Assembly (NCBI GenBank): GCA_963731745.1
Contig: CAVSWT010000006.1
Coordinates: forward strand, 102,717 to 166,716
From: CAVSWT01 sp963731745
GTDB taxonomy: Bacteria; Bacteroidota; Ignavibacteria; Ignavibacteriales; Ignavibacteriaceae
DNA: 64,000 nt
Reading direction: 5' to 3'
The notes under the pieces were generated by a model that was not told the origin of the DNA, did not search any database, and saw only the letters and a list, made by a program, of their open reading frames with translations. Shown here piece after piece: positions 53,107 to 62,321 of the stretch (position 1 is the first letter of the stretch; every line of letters starts with the position of its first letter). The position numbers and the translations under genes were made by a program.

Positions 53107-55377
53107 TTAATATGAAAACATTAATTTGAGAACCTCATATTTCCCTTTATGCTTTTTGAAATCTTTTCCGTTGGAATGATAGTTATAATAATATTTGTAG
53201 TAGTAACCATAACCATTTTTATATTTGAAATTGTTGAGTACTGTTCCTAGGAAAGTATTATCATTATTCTTCTTTAACAATTTGACAGCTTCAAGCATTA
53301 AATTTATTTCGGTTTTTTCTGCAGAAACCACCAATAAAGTTCCATCAACAATTTTTGAAAGTATTTCTGAGTCAATGACTGCAACAATAGGTGCAGAATC
53401 AATTATAATATTATCAAAAGTATTTCTCATTTCGTCAAGAAAATATTTCATTGCATTTGAAGCTAAAATTTGTGCAGGGTAAAATGGATAAGTGCCGGCC
53501 GCTATATAGCTAAAATTATTTATAGATGAATCTTTTATTATTTCGTCTAAGCACACCTTCTTAAAAAGATAGTCAACCAAACCGGGCTTCTTATTATCAT
53601 TCATTATAGAATGGATTCTGGGCCTCCTTAAATCACAGTCAATTAATAGAGTTTTCTCGTTTGACTTTGCAGCGTTTATTGCCAAATTAATAGCGACTAG
53701 AGTTTTCCCCTCTTGTTCTGCCGGAGAAGTTACTAAAATTATTTTAGGGGTTTCAGAATCAATTTTTGAAAATTGAATTCTTGCTTTTATTGCGCTGAAA
53801 GCTTCATTTGCAGATAATTCTGGATTTTCCGCTATAATAAATTTATCGGCTTCTGAGTTTTTTTTACCTATATTATCCAAGTGAGGTATCCAGGCAAGTA
53901 CGTCAATATTCTCGTTTTGGATGTCTGCGGGTGATTGAATCTTATCATTGAAGTATTCTTTAATAATAACATAACCATATGCAAATCCTAACCCAGCCAT
54001 TAGGCCCAGAACTACGATTAATATTCGATTTGGCTTTGTTGGTTTGTTGGGAACTCTTGCTCTGTCAATAATTAATGCATTTCCTGGCTGAGATAATTCA
54101 TTTAAAGCTGCTTCCTGGTATCTTTTATCAACCAAGCCGAATAATTGCTCCAGAGATTCTTTTTTTCTTTCATATCTAGCAAGTTCTATGGTTGTACCTG
54201 GCATTTTGTTTAACTTATTTTCATAGGTATTAATTAAAGATTGGAGTTGAGTTAGTTTAATATTCAATGAGCGATTCCTGATTTCCTCATCAATAAATTT
54301 ATTGGTAAGCTCTTTAGCCTGATCAGGGCTATTCGAATACGACGAGGCTTTTATATCCGCAAATTTTGTATTTAAATTTTCTTTAAGTTCGTTAATTTTT
54401 TGGTTATAATTATTAATTTTTGCAGTTACATCTATATTAGGATTTTTATTTGCCATGGCAAGATCTCTGTTCATTTGCAACTCAGCAATTTGTTTCTGAA
54501 TTACGTCAATATAGGCCTGTGAAGTTTGAGAATCTAAGTATTCAGCAAGTCGCGGGTCTTGATCCTTTAATTTAATTTTATACTGTTGCAGAACTTCGTT
54601 GGAAGTCATTAGATCAATTTTAGTAGCGTCTCTTTCAGCATCCAATCCAGCTAATTGTGATATCAAGTCTGTTGTTTGTTCATCTAACTTCACAATGCCG
54701 CCTTTTTGCTTGAAGTATTTTAATGTGTCTTCGGCTAAATTTAATTCTGCAAGTTTTTCTTTGGATTGTTTTTCAAGAAAATTTCTTATAATGGAAAGTT
54801 GTTTACGATTAATTTCAAGATTCAAATTACTATACTGAACTGCATAAGTTCTGGCTATTAGTGCTGCTTCAAACGGGGAAGGTGATTCAGCCGAAATTTC
54901 AATTTCATCAGTACCGGTTGTTTGTTCTGCTGACACAATATTCTTTAATGCCATCGAAAGATCTTCTAAGTTCTTATGTCCATTAATTACATTTGGATCA
55001 TTTGATTTTATAACACTAAATCTTGTCTTGTCTATAGAAACATTGAAACTGTCAATCAATGCCTTTGCAACTTTTTCCCTAGTGTCATATTTATTTATGA
55101 TTCCAATTTCGTTTGCAATGAATCTATCCAGCAGATTTATACCAGATTCATTCGATACTGGCATAAGGACATTTTGCTGCGGAAGATTTATTTTTAGCGA
55201 AACAGATGATTTGTAAATGTTTTTTGCATATAAAGCATAGATAACGGCAAGCGATAAAATAGCAACTGAAATAATTATAAATGGCTTAAGATTATTTCGG
55301 ACAATTAAAATATAATCTTTAATGGATTTAGAAGATTCAATTATATATTTATTTGTGTCTAAATTCTGCTTTTCCAT
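53107..55377 (-). CDS. Polysaccharide co-polymerase with fused tyrosine autokinase (Wzc-like)
   Basis: The 756-residue product has an N-terminal helix (about 33-53), a long periplasmic coiled-coil region, 'PNKPTKPNRILIVVLGLMAG' before the second helix, and a BY-kinase domain with Walker A 'SPAEQEGKTLVAINLA' near 552, Walker A' 'LLIDCDLRRPR' near 580 and Walker B 'NIIIDSAPIVAVID' near 655. It closes with a tyrosine cluster 'YGYYYKYYYNYH' for autophosphorylation. It controls chain length and export together with the SLBB protein 14 bases upstream. Confidence 0.93.
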   Translation of the reverse strand: MEKQNLDTNKYIIESSKSIKDYILIVRNNLKPFIIISVAILSLAVIYALYAKNIYKSSVSLKINLPQQNVLMPVSNESGINLLDRFIANEIGIINKYDTREKVAKALIDSFNVSIDKTRFSVIKSNDPNVINGHKNLEDLSMALKNIVSAEQTTGTDEIEISAESPSPFEAALIARTYAVQYSNLNLEINRKQLSIIRNFLEKQSKEKLAELNLAEDTLKYFKQKGGIVKLDEQTTDLISQLAGLDAERDATKIDLMTSNEVLQQYKIKLKDQDPRLAEYLDSQTSQAYIDVIQKQIAELQMNRDLAMANKNPNIDVTAKINNYNQKINELKENLNTKFADIKASSYSNSPDQAKELTNKFIDEEIRNRSLNIKLTQLQSLINTYENKLNKMPGTTIELARYERKKESLEQLFGLVDKRYQEAALNELSQPGNALIIDRARVPNKPTKPNRILIVVLGLMAGLGFAYGYVIIKEYFNDKIQSPADIQNENIDVLAWIPHLDNIGKKNSEADKFIIAENPELSANEAFSAIKARIQFSKIDSETPKIILVTSPAEQEGKTLVAINLAINAAKSNEKTLLIDCDLRRPRIHSIMNDNKKPGLVDYLFKKVCLDEIIKDSSINNFSYIAAGTYPFYPAQILASNAMKYFLDEMRNTFDNIIIDSAPIVAVIDSEILSKIVDGTLLVVSAEKTEINLMLEAVKLLKKNNDNTFLGTVLNNFKYKNGYGYYYKYYYNYHSNGKDFKKHKGKYEVLKLMFSY

Positions 55378-55391
55378 ACATGTTAAATTTA

Positions 55392-55916
55392 TTATTTATA
55401 AATATAGACAAGAAGAGTAGCAATTGAGGCAAGTGTTGAAAGAATAGAAAGAGTAAGACCCAAATAATCTTTAAGGAAAAATCTTGGCTCACCGGGAACA
55501 AGAAGTATATCACCGGCTTTAAGCTTGGGAATTTTAACGGGATTGTCAAGCACAACGTTACTCCACAAAAGATCATTATAATCAAACTGAATAATAGTTT
55601 GAGATGAATCAGGATTAATTCGGAACAATTTGAGATTTTCCAGATCTGCATCCTGCTGGGGGCCGCCTGCAAATCCGATAAGATCATTTACACTGCTTGT
55701 GGAAGGAATTATATATTGTCCTGGAAATTTTAAGTATCCCCAAACCATTACCCTAATGTTTATTGCATCCCGATCAGAATAATCGTAAAACGCTCCATTA
55801 TATCTATCAATTTCATTGCGACTTTTACCAATTTGGATATCTTCTTGAGCATAGCTGTTACTAAACATAAACGCCAAAAAGCCAAATAAGAGTATATGAA
55901 TTTTTTTTGTTTTCAT
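55392..55916 (-). CDS. SLBB-domain polysaccharide export protein, short form
   Basis: The 174-residue product has a signal peptide ('IHILLFGFLAFMFSNSYA'), one SLBB-like domain ('RVMVWGYLKFPGQYIIPSTS', 'DLIGFAGGPQQDADLENLKL', 'LKAGDILLVPGEPRFFLKDY') and a C-terminal hydrophobic helix. It lacks the Poly_export domain of Wza, so it is a reduced outer or periplasmic export component. It is the first gene of the leftward polysaccharide operon. Confidence 0.83.
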   Translation of the reverse strand: MKTKKIHILLFGFLAFMFSNSYAQEDIQIGKSRNEIDRYNGAFYDYSDRDAINIRVMVWGYLKFPGQYIIPSTSSVNDLIGFAGGPQQDADLENLKLFRINPDSSQTIIQFDYNDLLWSNVVLDNPVKIPKLKAGDILLVPGEPRFFLKDYLGLTLSILSTLASIATLLVYIYK

Positions 55917-56834
55917 TTTGCTTAAAATTATTTATACAATCATTTATAGAATGTTTAAAATATACAAACTTTAACCTATTAAAAATATAAGATAAGAAAT
56001 GAACCGGTCAAACTATTTGCAGAACTATATAGTTAAACTATTAGCAAATAATAAAAATAATTATCCGTTGGATTTATTGAAAGAAGTGCTTAGAAAATTG
56101 ATAATTTAAATACAGGGTGAACAAATCCCTGTAAGGCGAAATGGACAACCATCCTATCCCCAGGTCTATTATTTATGGTTTGAGAAAGAAATAAAATTAT
56201 ATGTTCTAAACCGAAATAAGTAATCTTAGCATAGATCATAATAAACACAGCTTCGCCAGTTCACTCCCACCGTGATCTCATTTCTTAGCAGTTTTAAGCA
56301 TATATTTTGAAGTTTCATAATGAAACATAAAGCTTCGCCCTCTCACTCCCACTGTGAATTAAAATCTAAGCAGTTTTAATTTAAAATTTTAAAGTACATA
56401 ATAATATAGCATAAAAAACGTTCGTGATGGAAAATCTTCCTAAAAAATTTGTAATAAATACCAATTATTTTAAAAACCCATATATTTTGCGATTTACTTA
56501 CTTTTTTAAATAAAAAATTTGTATTAGCAATAATTTAATTTTCAATATTAGAGTGTGCTTTTTCATGGCAGAGTATTTATATTAATCAACTAGTTTATTC
56601 ACCTATAATCGATATGGAGCTAGTATTGATTATGCGTCCAAATCTATATCCATGATTCTATATAAGAAATGAAATATTTACTTGAATAATTTCGCTAATA
56701 GTTATAGTTATATCAAAACAACTCAATTTTATTCTGATTTCAGCAAGAAAATTTGTATGAAAAAGCAATTCTATTGTTATTTTTTTATTTGATGAATATT
56801 ATCCCTTTAATTTTGGTAGGCCTTTTATTTATAG
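55917..56834. other. Gene-free leader region of the polysaccharide operon
   Basis: About 900 bases without a convincing gene. It contains a small hairpin (ACAGGG/CCCTGT, 56112-56132) and the duplicated element at 56236-56379. It must hold the promoter of the leftward operon. Confidence 0.5.
56236..56379. repeat. Duplicated 60-bp element with TCAC-N7-GTGA core
   Basis: Copies at 56236-56298 and 56315-56379 share TCATAAT.AAACA, GCTTCGCC, TCACTCCCACYGTGA and TAGCAGTTTTAA-like blocks in the same order. The core TCACTCCCAC(C/T)GTGA is an inverted repeat, and the only difference in it falls in the loop. They lie 320-460 bases upstream of the SLBB gene on its leader side. They could be paired regulator sites or RNA elements. 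Confidence 0.65.
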
Positions 56835-57500
56835 TCAATATTTTATATCACCGTAACCTAATATTTTAGGTCCAAAATTAATTTCGACGGATATTATTCC
56901 TGCCGGTGTCATCCCTATACAAAAAGGTCGATTAAGATGATCTCTAAAGTAAAACATAGTATATCCGCCTTCATAAAATATCAAGTCTCCTATATCGGGA
57001 CTACTTATCGGCGTTATATTACCTCTTAATTTATATCGGTTAGTAGGGCCTATTTTTGTATTACTAAATTGATTTATAAAATAAGTGGCGAAACTTGGGG
57101 AATCAAATCCTACGCTTGGGTTAATGCTACCTAATTTCCATTTAATATTGTCTTTTTTCATCTGCAAAATTAATTCTAAAAGTCGTGCTTGTTGAGCAAA
57201 TCCAGATGCTAATGATTTTGCTGTAACCCAATCAATTTGATGTACATGTGTTACAAAATTAACTGAGTTTTCTAATTGAATTTGTAATTCATTTACTTTT
57301 TGTTTTAATGAATCAGTTTGATGGATGTATTGATCCCTTTCGATTTTTATTTCATTTAACTGTTTAATCTTATTGCTTGAAAATAAAATTAAAATCAATG
57401 CAAGGATTATTGGGATTATACTGTATATGACTGTTCTAAATCGTGCTTTACGTTCTTTTTTCTCTATCAATTCTAAAAGATTTTTCTGTTCATTAATCAT
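56835..57500 (-). CDS. Membrane-anchored coiled-coil protein with a possible degenerate NlpC/P60-like end
   Basis: The 221-residue product has a charged start, one membrane helix ('TVIYSIIPIILALILILF', about 23-41), a coiled coil ('LNEIKIERDQYIHQTDSLKQ') and a C-terminal globular part. There, 'PSVGFDSPSFATYFINQF' and 'SPDIGDLIFYEGGYTMFYF' recall the 'DCSGF' and 'GDLVFF' blocks of NlpC/P60 hydrolases, but the catalytic Cys is absent. No family is certain. It directly follows the 57501 gene with no gap, so the two form a pair. Confidence 0.55.
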   Translation of the reverse strand: MINEQKNLLELIEKKERKARFRTVIYSIIPIILALILILFSSNKIKQLNEIKIERDQYIHQTDSLKQKVNELQIQLENSVNFVTHVHQIDWVTAKSLASGFAQQARLLELILQMKKDNIKWKLGSINPSVGFDSPSFATYFINQFSNTKIGPTNRYKLRGNITPISSPDIGDLIFYEGGYTMFYFRDHLNRPFCIGMTPAGIISVEINFGPKILGYGDIKY

Positions 57501-57881
57501 TTATGATAATGCCGTTTTTTCAATTGACTTCCATATTATTTCTTTTAATCTTTTTGCTTCATCTGAATCTATATTTGGATCTTTATTAAAATTTGATAAA
57601 AGTTGATTCTTCATTAATTTATAAACTCCTATCTTTTCTTTACGCTGTATTATTTCTTTAATTTGTAGTCCACTTAAAGACGATACAAATCCTCCTCCAA
57701 TACTTAATAAAGTTTTAATCCCTTCTGCTATTGCTTCTCTTGGCAAAACAAAGGAAATTATAATAACTGCTATCCCCACAGAAAAAATTCCTATAGCAAA
57801 TGTTAAATAATACCTTATGGCGCTGCGTTGAGATTCTATTAGGTTATTAATATACGATTCATCTATAACAAAAGAGCTCAT
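57501..57881 (-). CDS. Two-helix membrane protein, unknown function
   Basis: The 126-residue product has two hydrophobic segments ('YYLTFAIGIFSVGIAVIIIS', and a weaker one 'LLSIGGGFVSSLSG') followed by a charged cytoplasmic tail with 'KRLKEIIWKSIEK'. The layout resembles the paired two-helix modules of bacterial conflict systems such as the TRADD-N-associated membrane domain. That likeness is by eye only. It is the first gene of a two-gene unit with the coiled-coil protein. Confidence 0.55.
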   Translation of the reverse strand: MSSFVIDESYINNLIESQRSAIRYYLTFAIGIFSVGIAVIIISFVLPREAIAEGIKTLLSIGGGFVSSLSGLQIKEIIQRKEKIGVYKLMKNQLLSNFNKDPNIDSDEAKRLKEIIWKSIEKTALS

Positions 57882-58193
57882 TGTCTCTGATTATATAGTT
57901 GAAAATTAGAAGTGTCTTTTATTTAAGTAAAAGTTAATTTATATTTTCGTAAAAGACAACCATAGTTGTTTTAATAAAAGTTTACATACTAAAATTCAGT
58001 TCCATTCTATGCACTATTCATCCTCTTCAAGCTTAGTTCAAAAAAGTGCTTCCCGTTATGTGGTTAAAGAATTATTGGTCATGAAGATATAGTAGAACCC
58101 AAATTTATTCTCATTTACGGCAAGAAAATTTATATCATGCGGTTAATTTGCTCTCAGATAATTGCCAATAAATTCGGGCACTTTTATAAGTTT
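57882..58193. other. Gene-free stretch
   Basis: About 310 bases between two leftward gene pairs. I see no reading frame or clear structure in it; it probably contains the promoter of the 57881 pair. Confidence 0.35.
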
Positions 58194-58601
58194 TTATTCT
58201 AATTCTTCTCTGCAATATTTCATCAACTTGTACCCTTCTTCACTTAATTTATCTTTGTGGAACAAGTTAGTGTACCCTTTAAGCCTATCTTCTAGCTCTA
58301 ATTTAAATCTTTTCATAGATTTTGAAACAGTGGTGTCTTCAACTAACGTCATTTGTCCTTTATAAAATATATTAAAATCTTTTGCATATTTTTTTAATGT
58401 ACTGTCATTTTCGGCCTCCATAATATTCGATACAATATCGCTCAATTCAAAATAAATTTTATTTTTTTTCCCATTTTGAAATTCATCCCTTTTATCTTCA
58501 TTCAAAAATTTTAGTACAGTTATTATCGTCCCAATTACAAGAATAATAAAACCACCAATTTTTATATATAATTCTATTTTGGTTTCTTTTTTATTTTCCA
58601 T
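58194..58601 (-). CDS. Single-span membrane protein, unknown function (135 aa)
   Basis: The product has an N-terminal membrane helix ('YIKIGGFIILVIGTIITVL', about 12-31) and a helical cytoplasmic or periplasmic part of about 100 residues rich in Lys and Glu ('FKLELEDRLKGYTNLFHKDK'). Its ATG lies inside the end of the 58591 gene with an 11-base overlap, so both are made together. No family recognised. Confidence 0.6.
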   Translation of the reverse strand: MENKKETKIELYIKIGGFIILVIGTIITVLKFLNEDKRDEFQNGKKNKIYFELSDIVSNIMEAENDSTLKKYAKDFNIFYKGQMTLVEDTTVSKSMKRFKLELEDRLKGYTNLFHKDKLSEEGYKLMKYCREELE

Positions 58602-59025
58602 AGTTATTATTCACAAAAAATTTACTCTCCAATATGGGATCTTCTTTATCCGGAGTAATTAAACCGATTAACCTCATAAAAATTTTATCACTATTGTTTT
58701 CTTGTAAGAAATCTATCCCCACATTAGTCCCGTCGGATAATTTTAATCTAAATTCATCTTCTTCACTTTTTTCAATTTTCCAATCTAATGTATCGATTTG
58801 CCAGTTTTTATTTTTGCAAACTTTTCTTATTGCATTTCTATTGATCTCATTAAATGTATAGATTATTCCATTTGTACAATTTTCACCATCTGACTTTATG
58901 ACTAAGCTGTCGGTAACCCACTGCTTAGTGCTATCATTCGTAAGTACTTTTTCATAATCTGCTATTGTCTGTGAATAAAGAAAATCAATTGAAATAAATA
59001 AAATGATAAATAGTATTTTCATCAT
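58591..59025 (-). CDS. Secreted protein of unknown function (144 aa)
   Basis: The product has a signal peptide ('MMKILFIILFISIDFLYSQ') and a small beta-rich mature part with two cysteines ('GENCTNGIIYTF', 'IRKVCKNKNW') that could form a disulfide. Its last 11 bases overlap the next gene. It probably acts in the periplasm with its membrane-anchored partner. No family recognised. Confidence 0.6.
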   Translation of the reverse strand: MMKILFIILFISIDFLYSQTIADYEKVLTNDSTKQWVTDSLVIKSDGENCTNGIIYTFNEINRNAIRKVCKNKNWQIDTLDWKIEKSEEDEFRLKLSDGTNVGIDFLQENNSDKIFMRLIGLITPDKEDPILESKFFVNNNYGK

Positions 59026-59237
59026 ATTTCCTTAAGTTTTTTTATACTTTTGAAAATTTAATACAATGACATGAATTTAAATAATCCATCAAAACTTCAA
59101 AATATAAGGTGAGAAAATGTAGTATTAGAAATAAAGTTAAAATGGATTGGTGAATTATTATCAATATCTTCATTAGATATTTCAAAAGCAAATTAATTTT
59201 AACAAGCCATTTCCCCTGCCATGCGTAAAATTCTTAA

Positions 59238-59474
59238 TTATTCATTTTTAATTTCGTTAGATGGGACCTCGTGATTTTTATATTCCAATATATCTCCCGG
59301 CTGGCAATCCAATGCTTTGCAGATTCCTTCCAATGTTGAGAAGCGCACCGCCTTTGCTTTTCCATTTTTTAATATGGAAAGGTTGGCCATCGTAATCCCG
59401 ACTTTTTCCGTAAGTTCTGTAACGCTCATTTTTCTTTTCGCGAGCATTACATCAATGTTTATTATAATTGACAT
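59238..59474 (-). CDS. XRE-family transcriptional regulator (YozG-like)
   Basis: The 78-residue product is one helix-turn-helix domain, 'VMLAKRKMSVTELTEKVGIT' with recognition helix 'MANLSILKNGKAKAVRFSTL' and 'ICKALDCQPGDILEY'. This short form is regularly paired with DUF2975 membrane proteins, as here (10 bases after the DUF2975 stop). It probably autoregulates the pair through palindromes at 60014-60056. Confidence 0.9.
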   Translation of the reverse strand: MSIIINIDVMLAKRKMSVTELTEKVGITMANLSILKNGKAKAVRFSTLEGICKALDCQPGDILEYKNHEVPSNEIKNE

Positions 59475-59484
59475 AATTGCTCCT

Positions 59485-59961
59485 TTAGATTGTTAGATCG
59501 TTTTCTGATTTTATTTCAACAGCATTTCGTAAAATACTTTCAAATACGGCTGCCGCTGTGGCAATCACAGCCGAAACGAATGCTATAAGAACACCCATGA
59601 AAATCCCGCCGGCGACATCATCGTTACCATGGTTCAACATAATAAAGATTTCTTCCACAGCAACAAAACCAATAATAACAATCGCGCAATATTTTATAAT
59701 GTGCAATGCTTTTACTGCTGTTTGTGTAAATACTTTCTTTTGTCCAGCATAACCAAGCACTTTGAATGCCTGATAAAGTGCAATGAAAAACGGAATGGAA
59801 CCTAAATACACAAGCAGCAGAAATGGGTCTTTAAAATAAATTTCAAAAAATGTAGCATTAGCATTTCTGCCTTCAATTTGTGGTTCCCAAAGCAAAAGTA
59901 TAACGGCACCTATACCGATTAGGACAATGACTACTTGCAGAAATATTGAGCTTCTTTTCAT
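59485..59961 (-). CDS. DUF2975 membrane protein
   Basis: The 158-residue product has four hydrophobic segments, starting 'SIFLQVVIVLIGIGAVILLL' and including 'FLLLVYLGSIPFFIALYQAF' and 'GGIFMGVLIAFVSAVIATAA', typical of DUF2975. The function is unknown, but the pairing with a YozG-like XRE regulator is very widespread in Firmicutes and Bacteroidota. An 'ATAACCTCT' leader precedes the ATG. Confidence 0.87.
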   Translation of the reverse strand: MKRSSIFLQVVIVLIGIGAVILLLWEPQIEGRNANATFFEIYFKDPFLLLVYLGSIPFFIALYQAFKVLGYAGQKKVFTQTAVKALHIIKYCAIVIIGFVAVEEIFIMLNHGNDDVAGGIFMGVLIAFVSAVIATAAAVFESILRNAVEIKSENDLTI

Positions 59962-60013
59962 TTATAACCTCTAAAAATTATCGCCCGCAATATAATATAT
60001 TTTTATCGTTTGT

Positions 60014-60056
60014 CAATATATTAATATTGTTATTCATTATATGTCGATAAATCGAC
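60014..60056. promoter_or_regulatory. Two palindromes upstream of the DUF2975/XRE operon
   Basis: CAATATATTAATATTG (60014-60029) and GTCGATAAATCGAC (60043-60056) are both inverted repeats within 55-95 bases of the DUF2975 start. They are good candidates for the XRE operator. The second one is a perfect 6-bp inverted repeat around AA. Confidence 0.55.
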
Positions 60057-60284
60057 CGCTTGCACTAATTTATCCTATTTTCTAATTCAATTTATTTTTT
60101 GCTGATTTTGCATCCTTTTCACCCATTTCCAATTTATTCTTTCTTTCTAATTTTGAGTCGATATCATTCAGATCATATCTTTCTTTACTTATAACCTTTC
60201 TTTAATTAAATGTGTATGAAATTGATTTTTAATTGTGTACATTAAATTTATATAGCTACTTTTCAACTAACGATAGGTGTTAAA

Positions 60285-60605
60285 ATGGCTGAATATATTT
60301 CAAATCAATACTATCAATACTATAATACACCGTTTGGTAAAAAAGTTTGGGCTTTCCTAAATTTTCATGACAACAAAATTAGAATGGAAACTGCTTCTGA
60401 TTTGGACCATGCCGCAGTCGAACCACTTTCGCAATTATTAGTATCAGAATTTGGGGACTATATTAGAAATGAGGATATTAAATTAATGATTGGTAATATG
60501 ATTTTACAAATAATGGAATCAAGAAATTTTCATTTAGTATCTAATGATACTAAGATTAATTTTGGTGATTTATTTGCTGCTGAATCTAAGTATGCAAGAA
60601 ATTAA
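60285..60605 (+). CDS. Hypothetical protein, 106 aa
   Basis: I do not recognise the product, 'MAEYISNQYYQYYNTPFGKK' with a later 'EDIKLMIGNMILQIMESRNF'. It is soluble, Tyr-rich at the start and helical after residue 45. No strong ribosome site precedes the ATG. The even frame and length suggest it is real. Confidence 0.5.
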   Translation: MAEYISNQYYQYYNTPFGKKVWAFLNFHDNKIRMETASDLDHAAVEPLSQLLVSEFGDYIRNEDIKLMIGNMILQIMESRNFHLVSNDTKINFGDLFAAESKYARN

Positions 60606-60617
60606 ATAACTAAGTTT

Positions 60618-60909
60618 TTAGATATTTTGTTCAAAATCCGCATCGCTCAAATTATATCTCTTCTTAAAATACTCTTTCGATAAATTCTTCTCTCATATCT
60701 TTTAGGATTTTACCATTCTCTTATATGTTTTGAACAACAAAGAGCATCTGGTCCAGAACGAATATTATGGCTGTGTAATTTGTTACTATTTCTTCCTCGA
60801 ACCCTTTCCAATTTATACTTCAATGTCTTTCCTAAGGTTTGCACCTTCCGGTTGTATTGGAGAGAAGAAGTTCTTCATTTGAAACTATTCTGTTTGAATT
60901 TTCTGACAT
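60618..60909 (-). pseudogene. Possible relic of a small gene
   Basis: From ATG 60909 the frame gives 'MSENSNRIVSNEELLLSNTT' and stops. Other frames then give 'ERVRGRNSNKLHSHNIRSG' and finally 'NLSKEYFKKRYNLSDADFEQ' with a stop at 60618. The pieces have protein-like composition but need several frame changes. The rest of 60606-61047 shows nothing. Confidence 0.3.
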
Positions 60910-61047
60910 GAGACCTCAAATTTTGAAATCTATAATAATAACGAATTATCTATATCTCAAGTTATTTAATTTTTTTATCATTCAATGATTAGAAATCAGT
61001 ATAAATTAAAGCGAAATTTACATTAAAATAAACAGAGAGGTTTTGAG

Positions 61048-61650
61048 ATGAGCTCAAATGTTTCACATTCTGAATATCATTTGATATTAAATTTTTTATT
61101 TAATCTGTATGATGAAAAAGATTATAACGAAGATATAAAAATCGACTACATATTTGAATTTTTCCCACAGACAAATTCCATTTATAAATTGGATACATCT
61201 CTGATTTATGAAAATGATAAATCCAGATTGAATAATTGGTTTTTAATTAAGCTGAACATATTAGGTGAAGACTTGTGGTTAAGTGCAAAATCACTGATAG
61301 ACATTGAACTATCCCTCTTAACCAAAATATTTTACGAAATAAGATTTTTCCCGTTGAATGAGAAAACAAACATGGAAATTGATTTCCTGGACAAATTAAA
61401 AACTGAAGCAATCTTAAAATCGAAATATCATTGCCGTGTATTAAAACTTTGCGATGGCAGCGACACCTCATCAATAATCGATTTAATTAAAGTAATTTCT
61501 CCAAAAAATATTTCGTTAAATGATATTTATATCCCGGAAACAAAGAAAAAATATTTAGAACTTTATATAGATACAGCTGTAAATTATGATGGGATTACAT
61601 TTACAATCCCATTTTCTTTAGAAGTTCCCGTCTATAGTTATTACCAATAG
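61048..61650 (+). CDS. Hypothetical protein, 200 aa
   Basis: The product begins 'MSSNVSHSEYHLILNFLFNL' and ends 'FTIPFSLEVPVYSYYQ'. It is soluble and mixed alpha/beta. An AGAGAGGTTTTGAG leader with GAGAGG gives a fair ribosome site. Its last 50 bases overlap, tail to tail, the end of the decayed LytTR regulator. No family recognised. Confidence 0.55.
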   Translation: MSSNVSHSEYHLILNFLFNLYDEKDYNEDIKIDYIFEFFPQTNSIYKLDTSLIYENDKSRLNNWFLIKLNILGEDLWLSAKSLIDIELSLLTKIFYEIRFFPLNEKTNMEIDFLDKLKTEAILKSKYHCRVLKLCDGSDTSSIIDLIKVISPKNISLNDIYIPETKKKYLELYIDTAVNYDGITFTIPFSLEVPVYSYYQ

Positions 61651-62321
61651 GTAACTCAATTTTATTTATGAATACGCGGTTCCCTTCAATATGGTTAATC
61701 CTGGCTTTACGATAAATAATGAATGAGCGATGTATTATTACAAAATAGAATTTGGCAGCATCTCGTGAAATTCAGTAAATGAAATATAAGTGCTTATTAT
61801 AAAGCTATTAGTAACTATCTTCGTTACATTACCTGTGGCTCCTGCATACAATAACTCCTCATAAATGATTTTATATATTTTACCGCCAGACTTTATAAAA
61901 ATATAGTCCTCTTTAGTCTTCATCTTTTTTAGCCGGCCCTGATTACTTAAGAATTTCAATTTTTCAATAGCTTTATCAATTGCAATTATAAACCTTTCAA
62001 AGTGAAAAAGGCTTTACAAGGTAATCACATGCGGCCAACGTTGAGAAGCCTCCTCCAACAGCATATTCTTTGTATGGTTGTAAATATTATTTGAGGAGGG
62101 TTTTTAAGAGTATTTATAAATTTTATGCCGTCCAATACCGGCATGTGTATATCCAAAAATAAAATATCGACATGCTGTTCTTGGAGTATTTTTTTCGCAT
62201 CAAGCGCATTTCCGCAAATACCTAAAATATTTAACATAGTAAAATAACTGCAATAATTTTTTATAAATATCTCTTGCTAATTTGGCTCATCATCCACAAT
62301 TAAGCAATTAAACTCTTTCAT
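61601..62321 (-). pseudogene. LytTR-type response regulator, broken by frameshifts
   Basis: ATG 62321 begins 'MKEFNCLIVDDEPN', the receiver-domain start. The phosphorylation site region 'HVDILFLDIHMPVLDGIKF' (62025-62237) is in another frame. The LytTR DNA-binding domain follows as 'KEDYIFIKSGGKIYKIIYEE' and, after another shift, 'HIEGNRVFINKIELPIGNNY' to a stop at 61601. The joined length of about 240 residues is normal. Two or three frame changes are needed. Confidence 0.8.
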
